Below are positions 1 through 6,547 of a stretch of 15,549 nucleotides of DNA, in pieces. Within the stretch, counting starts at the first letter, position 1. Every line of letters starts with the position of its first letter. The stretch is from JBKGYG01 sp046546235 (lineage in GTDB: Bacteria; Bacillota; Clostridia; Lachnospirales; DSM-24629): the NCBI GenBank assembly GCA_046546235.1, contig JBKGYG010000043.1, positions 1 through 15,549 of the forward strand, given 5' to 3'. The notes under the pieces were generated by a model, which was not told the DNA's origin, searched no databases, and saw only the letters and a program-made list of their open reading frames with translations. The position numbers and the translations under genes were made by a program.

Positions 1-107
1 ATAATAATGAAGATATAGATGAAGATTTAGATGAGAATGTGGAAGAGGAAATTGATGAAGATTCAAATGAAGAAAATCCAATAGAAGATTCTAATAATGA
101 ATCTTAG
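1..107 (+). CDS. C-terminal tail of an unidentified protein (5' end outside window)
   Basis: An open frame enters from the left edge (first whole codon at 3) and stops at TAG 105-107, giving 34 residues. The tail is extremely acidic: mostly Glu and Asp with Asn, Ser and Ile, no Lys or Arg and no aromatic residue. It is probably a disordered extension. Too little is visible to assign a family. The stop lies 13 bases before the next start, so the protein is probably cotranscribed with the AIR-synthase-like gene. The reading frame and codon use look coding, with GAA/GAT preferred as in the neighbours, but the identity of the protein is unknown. Confidence 0.6.
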   Translation, partial: NNEDIDEDLDENVEEEIDEDSNEENPIEDSNNES

Positions 108-120
108 GGGAGGGGAATAA

Positions 121-1104
121 GTGGAAGTAGGAAAGATACCCGAGACAATTCTTAAACGTTCAATCTTTAAACAAATAAAACACAGACGTAATGAGGTGTT
201 AGTAAGGCCTAATGTAGGCGAAGATTGTTCGTTTTTACAGTTAAATGAAGATGAAGTATTTGTTGTTTCTACAGATCCAATTACTGGTGCGGTTAAAGAT
301 GTTGGGTCTTTAGCAATTCATGTAACGGCTAATGATTTAGCTTCAAGTGGTGCTGAGCCAGTAGCAGTATTATTAACTATTTTATTACCTAATGGAACAA
401 GTGAAAAGGAATTAAAAAATATAATGAAAGATATAGAAAGTACTTGCGATTTATTAAATATTGAAGTAATAGGAGGGCATACAGAAGTAACTAATGCTGT
501 TATACAACCTATTGTTTCAGTTATGGGTATAGGGAAGTGCGAAAAAGGCACACTTATTACAACAAGTGGGGCAAGAGCAGGACAAGATATCATACTTACA
601 AAATGGGCAGGTGTTGAAGGAACTGCTATAATTGCTAATGAAAAGGAAAAGGAATTGTTAACAAAATATAATAGTGATTTAATTGGACGAGCTAAAGGAT
701 TTAAAAAATATCTATCTATTTTAGAGGAAAGTAAAATAGGACGTAGATTAGGAGCAACTGCAATGCATGATGTTACAGAAGGAGGAGTATTTGGAGCACT
801 TTGGGAATTGGCTAGCTCATCTAAATTAGGATTAGAAGTAGATCTAGATTTGATACCTATAAAACAAGAAACAATTGAGATATGTGAATTTTATGGAATA
901 AATCCATATAAGCTTATTTCTAGTGGCTGTCTTTTAATAACTATTGACGATGGTAAGAAACTTGTAGAGACTCTTAATAAAGTAAATATAGAAGCAAGTA
1001 TTATAGGGAAAATGAAAGATTCTAATAATAAAATTATAAATTATGGTCATACAAAGAGAGCTATAGAACCACCAAAAAGCGATGAGTTATATAAAATTAT
1101 CTAA
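121..1104 (+). CDS. AIR synthase/HypE-like ATP-binding family protein
   Basis: The 327-residue protein belongs to the PurM/HypE/ThiL/SelD fold, whose members use ATP to activate an oxygen or carbonyl group of their substrate. Family signatures appear in order: GEDCSF near 33-38 (the usual acidic N-terminal metal/ATP segment), NDLASSGAEP at 71-80, GGHTEVT at 118-124, DVTEGG at 217-222 and ISSGCLLI at 266-273. It lacks the C-terminal Pro-Arg-Ile-Cys motif on which HypE carries its thiocarbamate, ending instead in Tyr-Lys-Ile-Ile. It is therefore not a standard hydrogenase maturation factor, and no hydrogenase gene is visible. The start is GTG at 121 with a strong GGGGAGGGG Shine-Dalgarno at 107-115; no ATG competes. 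It sits in an operon-like run with an Lrp-type regulator and an aminotransferase 35 bases downstream, which hints at amino-acid or cofactor metabolism, but the substrate is unknown. Confidence 0.85.
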   Translation: MEVGKIPETILKRSIFKQIKHRRNEVLVRPNVGEDCSFLQLNEDEVFVVSTDPITGAVKDVGSLAIHVTANDLASSGAEPVAVLLTILLPNGTSEKELKNIMKDIESTCDLLNIEVIGGHTEVTNAVIQPIVSVMGIGKCEKGTLITTSGARAGQDIILTKWAGVEGTAIIANEKEKELLTKYNSDLIGRAKGFKKYLSILEESKIGRRLGATAMHDVTEGGVFGALWELASSSKLGLEVDLDLIPIKQETIEICEFYGINPYKLISSGCLLITIDDGKKLVETLNKVNIEASIIGKMKDSNNKIINYGHTKRAIEPPKSDELYKII

Positions 1105-1139
1105 TATAGCAATAAAAATAATTAGGGAGGGTTAACATA

Positions 1140-1622
1140 ATGAGACACCAATTATTAGAAACATTAGAAAAGAATAGCAAGATAGCTATTAAGGATTTGG
1201 CAATTTTATTAGGTGAAGACGAAGATACTATAGCAAAAGAGGTTAGTGATTTAGAAAAAGAGAAAATAATATGTGGATATCATACTCTTATTAATTGGGA
1301 TAAAACCAATAAAGATTCTGTTATAGCACTAATAGAAGTTAAAGTTACACCTCAACGGGGTGAAGGTTTTGACAAAATCGCAGAAAGAGTATATCGATTT
1401 AAAGAAGTTCGATCGGTATATTTAATGTCTGGTGGATTTGACTTAACAGTAATTATAGAAGGGAAAACTATGCACGAAGTAGCTTTATTTGTAGCACAAA
1501 AATTAGCACCTTTAGAATCTGTATTAAGTACTGCTACACATTTCGTGCTTAAAAAGTATAAAGAATATGGAATTATATTGGAAGAGCATTCAAAGGATGA
1601 AAGGATGTTGGTTTCACCATGA
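1140..1622 (+). CDS. Lrp/AsnC family transcriptional regulator
   Basis: This 160-residue DNA-binding regulator fits the usual Lrp/AsnC length of 150-165. Residues 1-60 form the AsnC-type winged helix-turn-helix (alternating Leu/Ile helices, then the wing around ICGYHTLINWD). Residues 65-150 form the RAM/AsnC ligand-binding domain, with the characteristic SGGFDLTVIIEG segment near 97-108. Family members bind an amino acid through the RAM domain and act as dimers to octamers. The ATG follows an AGGGAGG Shine-Dalgarno. The gene overlaps the downstream aminotransferase by 4 bases (ATGA at 1619-1622), so the two are translationally coupled, and the regulator probably responds to a substrate or product of that enzyme. 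The effector cannot be read from sequence. Confidence 0.92.
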   Translation: MRHQLLETLEKNSKIAIKDLAILLGEDEDTIAKEVSDLEKEKIICGYHTLINWDKTNKDSVIALIEVKVTPQRGEGFDKIAERVYRFKEVRSVYLMSGGFDLTVIIEGKTMHEVALFVAQKLAPLESVLSTATHFVLKKYKEYGIILEEHSKDERMLVSP

Positions 1623-2779
1623 GACAATTATTATCAGATAAAGTAAAAGCTATAAAACCATCAGGCATTCGAAAATTCTTTGATATTGTAAGTGAAATGA
1701 GTGAAGCAATATCGCTGGGAGTCGGAGAACCTGATTTTGATACACCTTGGCATATTCGAGAAGAGGGAATATATTCATTGGAACAAGGGAAAACTTTTTA
1801 CACATCTAATTCGGGAATGAAGGAACTGAGAGAAGAGATAAGTACTTATCTAGATAGAAAATATGATTTAAGATACGATGGAGTAAATGAAATACTTGTA
1901 ACAGTTGGAGGAAGTGAAGGTATAGATTTAGCATTAAGGACATTAATCAATCCAGGGGATGAGATTTTAATTCCTCAACCTTGTTTTGTGTCTTATGAAC
2001 CCTGTGCGGTTTTAGCTGGTGGCACTCCTGTTACTATTCCTTTAAAAGCAGAAAATCAATTTAAATTAACAAAGGAAGAAGTTGAACAGGCAATCACACC
2101 AAAAACTAAAGTATTAATGTTAGCTTTCCCAAGTAATCCAACAGGTGCAATAATGGAAAAAGAAGATCTTCAAAGAATAGTGGATGTTGTTATTAAGAAT
2201 GATTTAATAGTTATTTCTGATGAAATATATGCAGAGCTTACATATAAAGGTAAACATACTTCTATTGCAAGTTTTGAAGGTATGAAAGAAAGAACTATTA
2301 TTATAAATGGATTTTCTAAGTCGTATGCTATGACTGGATGGAGACTAGGATTTGCAGCAGGACCTAGCGAAATAATTCAACCTATGATGAAGATACATCA
2401 ATATGCTATTATGTGTACACCAACTACAAGTCAGTATGCTGCTGTAGAAGCTTTGAAAAATGGTGATGAAGATGTTGAAGAAATGAAAAAATCATATAAT
2501 CAAAGAAGAAGATATCTAATGCATGCCTTTAAAGAAATAAAATTAGATTGTTTTGAACCTTTTGGTGCTTTTTATGTTTTCCCAAGTATTGAAAAGACAG
2601 GAATGACTTCTGAACAGTTTGCAACAGAGTTGCTAAAAGAAGAAAAAGTTGCAGTTGTTCCTGGAACAGCTTTTGGTGAGTGTGGAGAAGGATTTATAAG
2701 ATGCTCCTATGCATCATCTCTTGATAATTTAAAAATAGCAATGGATAGGATAAATCGTTTTGTAAGTAAAAGGATATAA
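1619..2779 (+). CDS. PLP-dependent class I/II aminotransferase
   Basis: This 386-residue fold-type I aminotransferase of the AspAT/PatA-like group transfers an amino group between an amino acid and a 2-oxo acid in the cytosol. The active site is complete: Asn173 in SNPTGA, Asp201 and Tyr204 in SDEIYAEL (pyridine-nitrogen and 3-hydroxyl contacts), Lys234 in NGFSKSYAMTGWRLGF (Schiff-base lysine) and Arg361 in GFIRCSYA (substrate carboxylate). The VGEPDFDTP segment at 35-43 and the YTSNSGMKELREEI segment at 61-74 are typical of the subgroup. The start overlaps the stop of the Lrp gene in ATGA, indicating translational coupling. A bidirectional terminator starts 4 bases after the stop, closing the operon. 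Specificity (aspartate, alanine, aromatic or N-acetyl-diaminopimelate) cannot be fixed from the sequence. Confidence 0.95.
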   Translation: MRQLLSDKVKAIKPSGIRKFFDIVSEMSEAISLGVGEPDFDTPWHIREEGIYSLEQGKTFYTSNSGMKELREEISTYLDRKYDLRYDGVNEILVTVGGSEGIDLALRTLINPGDEILIPQPCFVSYEPCAVLAGGTPVTIPLKAENQFKLTKEEVEQAITPKTKVLMLAFPSNPTGAIMEKEDLQRIVDVVIKNDLIVISDEIYAELTYKGKHTSIASFEGMKERTIIINGFSKSYAMTGWRLGFAAGPSEIIQPMMKIHQYAIMCTPTTSQYAAVEALKNGDEDVEEMKKSYNQRRRYLMHAFKEIKLDCFEPFGAFYVFPSIEKTGMTSEQFATELLKEEKVAVVPGTAFGECGEGFIRCSYASSLDNLKIAMDRINRFVSKRI

Positions 2780-2783
2780 TATA

Positions 2784-2811
2784 AAAACCTCCAAAATTAT
2801 TTGGAGGTTTT
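2784..2811. terminator. Bidirectional intrinsic terminator between the aminotransferase gene and perR
   Basis: A perfect 12-bp stem (AAAACCTCCAAA with TTTGGAGGTTTT) closes a 4-base ATTA loop. It gives T4 on the plus strand and T5 on the minus strand. The stop codon of the minus-strand perR gene is in the loop, so its last codons (Lys-Thr-Ser-Lys) form one arm of the stem. It would serve both convergent genes. Confidence 0.9.
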
Positions 2812-3213
2812 ACATTCTGGGCAATAGCCATAAAAGTAAAATTTTTCACTTACAATTTCAAAATCTGTTTGTTGCTGAATTTTTTTTACAGTATCTATTA
2901 ATTCATCCGTATGCAAGTCTATTACACGAGAACATTTTAAACATATAGCATGAGGATGAGGATTAATATTTGCGTCATATCTAAAACTATCTTCCCCAAC
3001 ATTAAGTTCTTGTACTAATGCAGATTTTTTTAAAGTATCTAATGTTTTATAAACAGTTGCTAGACTCATAGTAGGATGTGTTGGTTGTAATTGTTTGTAT
3101 ATTTTTTCTGCACTAGGATGTTCAGTAGTGTGATAAAGAATATTAAATATAGCTAAACGTTGAGGAGTGACCTTAAGTTGATTTGATTTTAACATTTCAG
3201 CTAATTGTTGCAT
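2797..3213 (-). CDS. perR: Fur-family peroxide sensor/repressor, PerR type
   Basis: This 138-residue winged-helix repressor senses peroxide by metal-catalysed histidine oxidation. All PerR positions match Bacillus subtilis PerR with a constant offset of 5. The regulatory metal ligands are His32, Asp80, His86, His88 and Asp99 (37, 85, 91, 93 and 104 in PerR). The structural zinc cysteines are Cys91/Cys94 in CLKC and Cys131/Cys134 in CPEC. The aspartate at 99, where Fur and Zur usually have glutamate, argues for PerR over Fur. The recognition helix lies in PTMSLATVYKTLD at 47-59. Start ATG 3213 has an AGGAAGGCGG Shine-Dalgarno on the minus strand. The gene is monocistronic, with its own promoter, an upstream Per-box-like palindrome that suggests autorepression, and a shared terminator. 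I infer the name from residue alignment, without a tree. Confidence 0.88.
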   Translation of the reverse strand: MQQLAEMLKSNQLKVTPQRLAIFNILYHTTEHPSAEKIYKQLQPTHPTMSLATVYKTLDTLKKSALVQELNVGEDSFRYDANINPHPHAICLKCSRVIDLHTDELIDTVKKIQQQTDFEIVSEKFYFYGYCPECKTSK

Positions 3214-3237
3214 AAGAACCGCCTTCCTAGGAATAAT

Positions 3238-3252
3238 TAATAATGATTATTT
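3238..3252. promoter_or_regulatory. Per-box-like operator upstream of perR
   Basis: TAATAATGATTATTT contains the perfect 13-bp palindrome AATAAT-G-ATTATT and matches the PerR consensus TTATAATNATTATAA at 11 of the 14 defined positions. It lies between the predicted perR -10 and the Shine-Dalgarno, where binding would block transcription. This supports negative autoregulation; binding itself is an inference. Confidence 0.55.
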
Positions 3253-3261
3253 GATGATAAT

Positions 3262-3290
3262 ATGTTACTACAAAAATGCTAAAATGTCAA
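3262..3290 (-). promoter_or_regulatory. Probable sigma-A promoter of perR
   Basis: On the minus strand there is an exact TTGACA at 3290-3285, a 17-base spacer, and TAACAT at 3267-3262 (4 of 6 to TATAAT). The transcription start would fall near 3255, inside or at the edge of the palindrome at 3238-3252. Confidence 0.6.
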
Positions 3291-3309
3291 TACATAAAAG
3301 TGTTCTTAT

Positions 3310-3328
3310 ACAATTTTGACAAAATTGT
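3310..3328. repeat. 19-bp perfect inverted repeat upstream of cheX, candidate operator
   Basis: ACAATTTT-GAC-AAAATTGT has 8-bp perfect arms around a 3-base centre and contains an exact TTGACA at 3316-3321 (a possible cheX -35). It is in the divergent perR-cheX spacer and does not match the Per box. There is no T-run after it, so it is a candidate protein-binding site, not a terminator. Confidence 0.45.
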
Positions 3329-3357
3329 TGATTATATTAATGATTGCATGATAAAAT
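3328..3357 (+). promoter_or_regulatory. Possible cheX promoter
   Basis: TTGATT at 3328-3333, an 18-base spacer and TAAAAT at 3352-3357 (5 of 6) sit 30 bases before the cheX start. A competing reading pairs the exact TTGACA at 3316-3321 with AATGAT at 3339-3344 (17-base spacer, 4 of 6). I cannot choose between them from the sequence. Confidence 0.35.
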
Positions 3358-3386
3358 AATATAAAGATCCTAAAGGAGGACAAAAA

Positions 3387-3860
3387 ATGACGACTTTTAA
3401 TGTTGAATATATAAATCCATTTTTAAATGCTGCTGTTAATGTACTAAAAGATGTTTGTCAGTTAGAAACTACAATGGAGAAACCTAGGCTAAAAGATTTA
3501 GTGTATGACGATGATACATTAGTTATAATAATAGGTGTTACTGGAGGAATGAAAGGATCAGTTTTGATTACCTTTAGTTCTCAAGTAGGTTGTAATATAG
3601 CATCAAAGATGATGATGGGTATGCCAGTGAATGAATTAAATGATATGGCTAAAAGTGCTATAAGTGAATTAGGTAATATGATATTAGGAAATGCGGCTAC
3701 TCTTTTTTCTGCTAAAGGGATTGATATTGATATTACACCACCGTCAGTATGTTTCGGGAATATGTCCATATCTGTTAATGAAACAAAAAATATTTGTGTG
3801 CCATTAATATATGATGAAGATAAAGTTGTAGAAATAAATATCGCTATAAAAGATAAGTAG
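3387..3860 (+). CDS. cheX: CheX/CheC-family chemotaxis phosphatase
   Basis: This 157-residue cytosolic protein is of CheX type, the family that dephosphorylates phospho-CheY. The catalytic helix signature Glu-x-x-Asn is present as Glu94 and Asn97 in ISELGNMILGNA. The glycine-rich turn GVTGGMKGSVLI at 50-61 and the PPSVCFG strand near 118-124 are typical of the fold. Like CheX, and unlike CheC, it has a single such helix and a short length. The start ATG follows an AAAGGAGG Shine-Dalgarno. No other chemotaxis or flagellar gene is in the window, so the partner could be a remote CheY or another response-regulator receiver. The stop at 3860 is inside the Shine-Dalgarno of trmL, implying coupled expression. 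Confidence 0.88.
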   Translation: MTTFNVEYINPFLNAAVNVLKDVCQLETTMEKPRLKDLVYDDDTLVIIIGVTGGMKGSVLITFSSQVGCNIASKMMMGMPVNELNDMAKSAISELGNMILGNAATLFSAKGIDIDITPPSVCFGNMSISVNETKNICVPLIYDEDKVVEINIAIKDK

Positions 3861-3869
3861 GTGGACATT

Positions 3870-4358
3870 ATGCATATTGTATTACTAGAGCCTGAAATAC
3901 CTGCTAACACTGGAAATATTGGTAGGACTTGTGTGGCGACTGGTACCAAATTACACTTAATAAAGCCGTTAGGATTTAAAGTAGATGAGAAATCTGTAAA
4001 AAGGGCAGGATTAGATTATTGGAATGAGTTAAATGTATGTGTATATGAAGACTTTAATGAATTTATAAACAAAAACAAAGGTGTAATAATATATATGGCT
4101 ACTACTAAAGCTAGGAAGACTTACGCAGAAGTAAAATATGATTCAGATGCTTATATTATGTTTGGCAAGGAAAGTGCTGGTATACCTGAAGATATCCTTA
4201 TAAAATATAAAGAAACAAGTATTAGAATACCAATGATTCCTGAAACAAGGTCATTAAATTTATCCAATTCTGTTGCAATAGTATTATATGAAGCTTTAAG
4301 ACAAAATAACTTTAACTCATTACAATTATTTGGTCAATTAAGGAATTATAAATGGTAA
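3870..4358 (+). CDS. trmL: tRNA (cytidine(34)-2'-O)-methyltransferase
   Basis: This 162-residue SPOUT-class enzyme of the TrmL type 2'-O-methylates the wobble base of certain leucine tRNAs using SAM. It carries the three family motifs: EPEIPANTGNIGRTC at 7-21, the FGKESAGIPEDIL segment near 100-112, and the C-terminal knot IPMIPETRSLNLSNSVAIVLYE. Length is normal. I choose ATG 3870 over the in-frame GTG at 3861: AGGTGG at 3859-3864 is a well-spaced Shine-Dalgarno for the ATG, the GTG lies inside it, and family members begin within one or two residues of the Glu-Pro-Glu strand. It is the second gene of a cheX-trmL unit, with a terminator overlapping its stop codon. Confidence 0.93.
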   Translation: MHIVLLEPEIPANTGNIGRTCVATGTKLHLIKPLGFKVDEKSVKRAGLDYWNELNVCVYEDFNEFINKNKGVIIYMATTKARKTYAEVKYDSDAYIMFGKESAGIPEDILIKYKETSIRIPMIPETRSLNLSNSVAIVLYEALRQNNFNSLQLFGQLRNYKW

Positions 4359-4385
4359 AACTAGAAGGTAAACTTCTAGTTTTTT
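4357..4385. terminator. Convergent terminator between trmL and the sensor kinase gene
   Basis: An 11-bp perfect stem (AAAACTAGAAG with CTTCTAGTTTT) surrounds a 5-base loop. It is followed by T6 on the plus strand and has T4 on the minus strand. It overlaps the last bases of both trmL and the minus-strand kinase gene, so it can end both transcripts. Confidence 0.88.
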
Positions 4386-5785
4386 AAGTTAAGAGTGAAA
4401 ACAAATTCTGTTCCGATTCCTTCAGTGCTAAACACTCGTATTGTTTCATTATGTGCTTTTATAATTTCTTTGACTATAGACAAACCTAGGCCAGTCCCCT
4501 TTTTATCTATTCCTCTAGAAGGATCGCTCTTATAAAATCTGTCCCATATGTGATTAAGTTGTTCTTTTGGAATTCCCTGTCCATAATCTTTAATGGATAC
4601 ATATACTTTATTATTTAATTTGGTTGTTTCTATTATTATCTGACTGTCAGCGTTTGTAAATTTAACGCTATTATCAAAAAGGTTATATAAAACTTGTTGG
4701 ATTTTATCAATGTCAGCAGAAACTAGAAGTTCTTCATTATCTAGTTTTAACTTAACACTAATATTTTTTTGAGAACATTTATGCTCAAATAATTTTGCAA
4801 CTTTTCTTATTACATGATGTATATCAAAAGAAATATAGTTTAGATTAAGACCTTGAGTTTCCATACTAGTTAAAAAAAGAATATCTGAAGTTAATTTGTT
4901 TAGTCTCTCTGTCTCATCAATAACAACTGATAGATACTTATCTTGTTCGTCTTTTGATATAGTACCATCTAAAATTGCACCAACGTAGCCTTTGATTGAT
5001 GTTAGGGGAGATCTGAAGTCGTGAGAAATATTAGCAATAAAGCTTCTTCTGAATTCCTCAGTTTTACTTAATTCATAAGCCATATTATTTAAAGATTCTG
5101 CCAGTTGACCAATTTCATCTTTGGATTTGACCTGTAAGGTTTTTTCAAAATCTCCATTTGAGTATTCTATAGCAGCTTTATTCATTTCTCTTAATGGGTT
5201 AACAATTTTTCTAGTATAAAGGTATATTAACACAGCAGAAATCGATAAGGTAGAAGCTAATGTAATAAAACCTATTCTAAAAATTGAAGAGGCTTGTTTT
5301 TTTATATCAGATATATCAGAATGAAAAAATATAGCACCTTGTAAAGTGTTATTAGCGATTATTGGTGTTCCAACAGTTATCATTGTATTATCAAAATAAC
5401 CATAAAAATCTCCAACCATTGAGAATCTTCTGTATAATAAATTTTCATCTAAATTAGTAATATCTAAAGAATTAGATCTGTTTAGATTATCTCTAGAATC
5501 AGCAATAACGCTACCATGTTTATCAACAAACCAAATACGTATATCAAAATAATTATCTAACATTTGAAGTAGATGTTCTATATTAAAAATGTTAATTTCA
5601 TCTAAGTAATATTGAGATAAATATTGGTTTGTAATTATTGTAGTTTCTTTTTCAAGTAATCTTTTCCTTTCATTGATTAAAAAACCTTCTATTGCATTAT
5701 AAGTGAATGTAATAAGGATAATATAGCTAGATAATATAATTATAATAAATATCATAAAAAATTTTCTTATAAGTGATTTCCCCAA
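4376..5785 (-). CDS. Membrane sensor histidine kinase
   Basis: This 469-residue kinase partners the OmpR-type regulator encoded just upstream. Domain order: transmembrane helix 1 at about 8-28; an extracytoplasmic sensor region at 30-168 (PAS/Cache-like strand pattern such as DIRIWFVDKHGSVIADSR); transmembrane helix 2 at about 169-191; HAMP to about 243; HisKA with phospho-accepting His255 in ANISHDFRSPLTSI; and an ATPase domain with N-box Asn368/Asn372, G1 box DYGQGIP at 400-406 and G2 box GTGLGLS at 430-436. All catalytic boxes are intact. The start is TTG, directly after the regulator's TAA with no gap, served by GAGGTG inside the regulator's last codons. The architecture resembles PhoR/WalK/ResE-type kinases; the signal is unknown. 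Confidence 0.93.
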   Translation of the reverse strand: MGKSLIRKFFMIFIIIILSSYIILITFTYNAIEGFLINERKRLLEKETTIITNQYLSQYYLDEINIFNIEHLLQMLDNYFDIRIWFVDKHGSVIADSRDNLNRSNSLDITNLDENLLYRRFSMVGDFYGYFDNTMITVGTPIIANNTLQGAIFFHSDISDIKKQASSIFRIGFITLASTLSISAVLIYLYTRKIVNPLREMNKAAIEYSNGDFEKTLQVKSKDEIGQLAESLNNMAYELSKTEEFRRSFIANISHDFRSPLTSIKGYVGAILDGTISKDEQDKYLSVVIDETERLNKLTSDILFLTSMETQGLNLNYISFDIHHVIRKVAKLFEHKCSQKNISVKLKLDNEELLVSADIDKIQQVLYNLFDNSVKFTNADSQIIIETTKLNNKVYVSIKDYGQGIPKEQLNHIWDRFYKSDPSRGIDKKGTGLGLSIVKEIIKAHNETIRVFSTEGIGTEFVFTLNLKN

Positions 5786-6472
5786 TTATTTCACCTCAAA
5801 TTTATAACCAATTCCCCAAACGGTTTTTATACCCCATTCTGAAGTAGGCTTTATTTTTTGCCTAATACGTTTTATATGAACGTCAACAGTTCTTGTATCT
5901 CCTATATATTCATATCCCCAAATTTTATCTAATAGTTTTTCTCTGGTAAAAACTTGGTTTGGGTTAGAAGCTAAAAAGAATAACAACTCTAACTCTTTTG
6001 GTGGCATTTCGATTTTATTATTATTATATAATACAGTATAATTTGAGAGGTTAACTGATAAATTATTGTAAGCAATTTGCTTAGTTGATTGTTCTTTCGG
6101 TTGGTATCGTCTTAATACTGCTTTAACTCTAGCTACTAACTCTTTTGTATCAAAGGGCTTAACAATATAATCATCAGCACCTAGTTCAAGTCCTAAAACT
6201 TTATCAAAGGTTTCACCCTTTGCAGTTAACATAATAATTGGTGTTTCGGAAATTTTTCTTAGTTCTTTACAAACATCATATCCACTAATACTAGGAAGCA
6301 TTAAGTCAAGTAGGATTAAGTTAGGTTCAAAAGCATGAAATATACTTAAGGCTTCTTTTCCAGTGTTGACTATTTTTGTTTCATAGCCCTCTTTATTTAA
6401 ATAAAGAGCTATAAGATCAGCTATATGCTTATCGTCATCAACAATTAAAATTTTTTGTTTTATAGTAGTCAT
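5786..6472 (-). CDS. OmpR/PhoB-family response regulator
   Basis: This 228-residue two-domain regulator has a receiver at 6-120 with acidic pocket Asp12-Asp14, phospho-acceptor Asp56 in LLDLMLP, Thr83 in MLTAKG and Lys105 in IVKPF. Its C-terminal winged helix (about 130-228) carries the recognition-helix signature RTVDVHIKRIRQKI. All switch residues are present, so it should be phosphorylated by the kinase encoded directly downstream. The ATG has an AAAGGAG Shine-Dalgarno. Only 64 bases separate it from the mutS2 stop, with no clear terminator, so it may be read through from mutS2 as well as from a weak local promoter. No target operator can be assigned. Confidence 0.94.
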   Translation of the reverse strand: MTTIKQKILIVDDDKHIADLIALYLNKEGYETKIVNTGKEALSIFHAFEPNLILLDLMLPSISGYDVCKELRKISETPIIMLTAKGETFDKVLGLELGADDYIVKPFDTKELVARVKAVLRRYQPKEQSTKQIAYNNLSVNLSNYTVLYNNNKIEMPPKELELLFFLASNPNQVFTREKLLDKIWGYEYIGDTRTVDVHIKRIRQKIKPTSEWGIKTVWGIGYKFEVK

Positions 6473-6519
6473 TATTACACTCCTTTAGGTTGATCAAAAT
6501 TTATTAGAGAAAGTTTACA

Positions 6520-6547
6520 ATTATGTTTTTTATAGTTTATAATTCAA
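6520..6547 (-). promoter_or_regulatory. Possible promoter for the two-component operon
   Basis: On the minus strand, TTGAAT at 6547-6542, a 16-base spacer and CATAAT at 6525-6520 (5 of 6) straddle the mutS2 stop codon about 50 bases before the regulator start. The region is AT-rich, so chance matches are likely. Confidence 0.3.

Noticed and set aside
318..593. Minus-strand frame under the AIR-synthase-like gene, and similar ones at 1352-1627, 3581-3949, 10756-10959 and 12513-12731
   Set aside because: Each is opposite a well-supported gene and has no recognisable domain.
121..1104. HypE hydrogenase maturation factor
   Set aside because: The C-terminal PRIC motif is missing and no hyp or hydrogenase gene is nearby; only the wider family is claimed.
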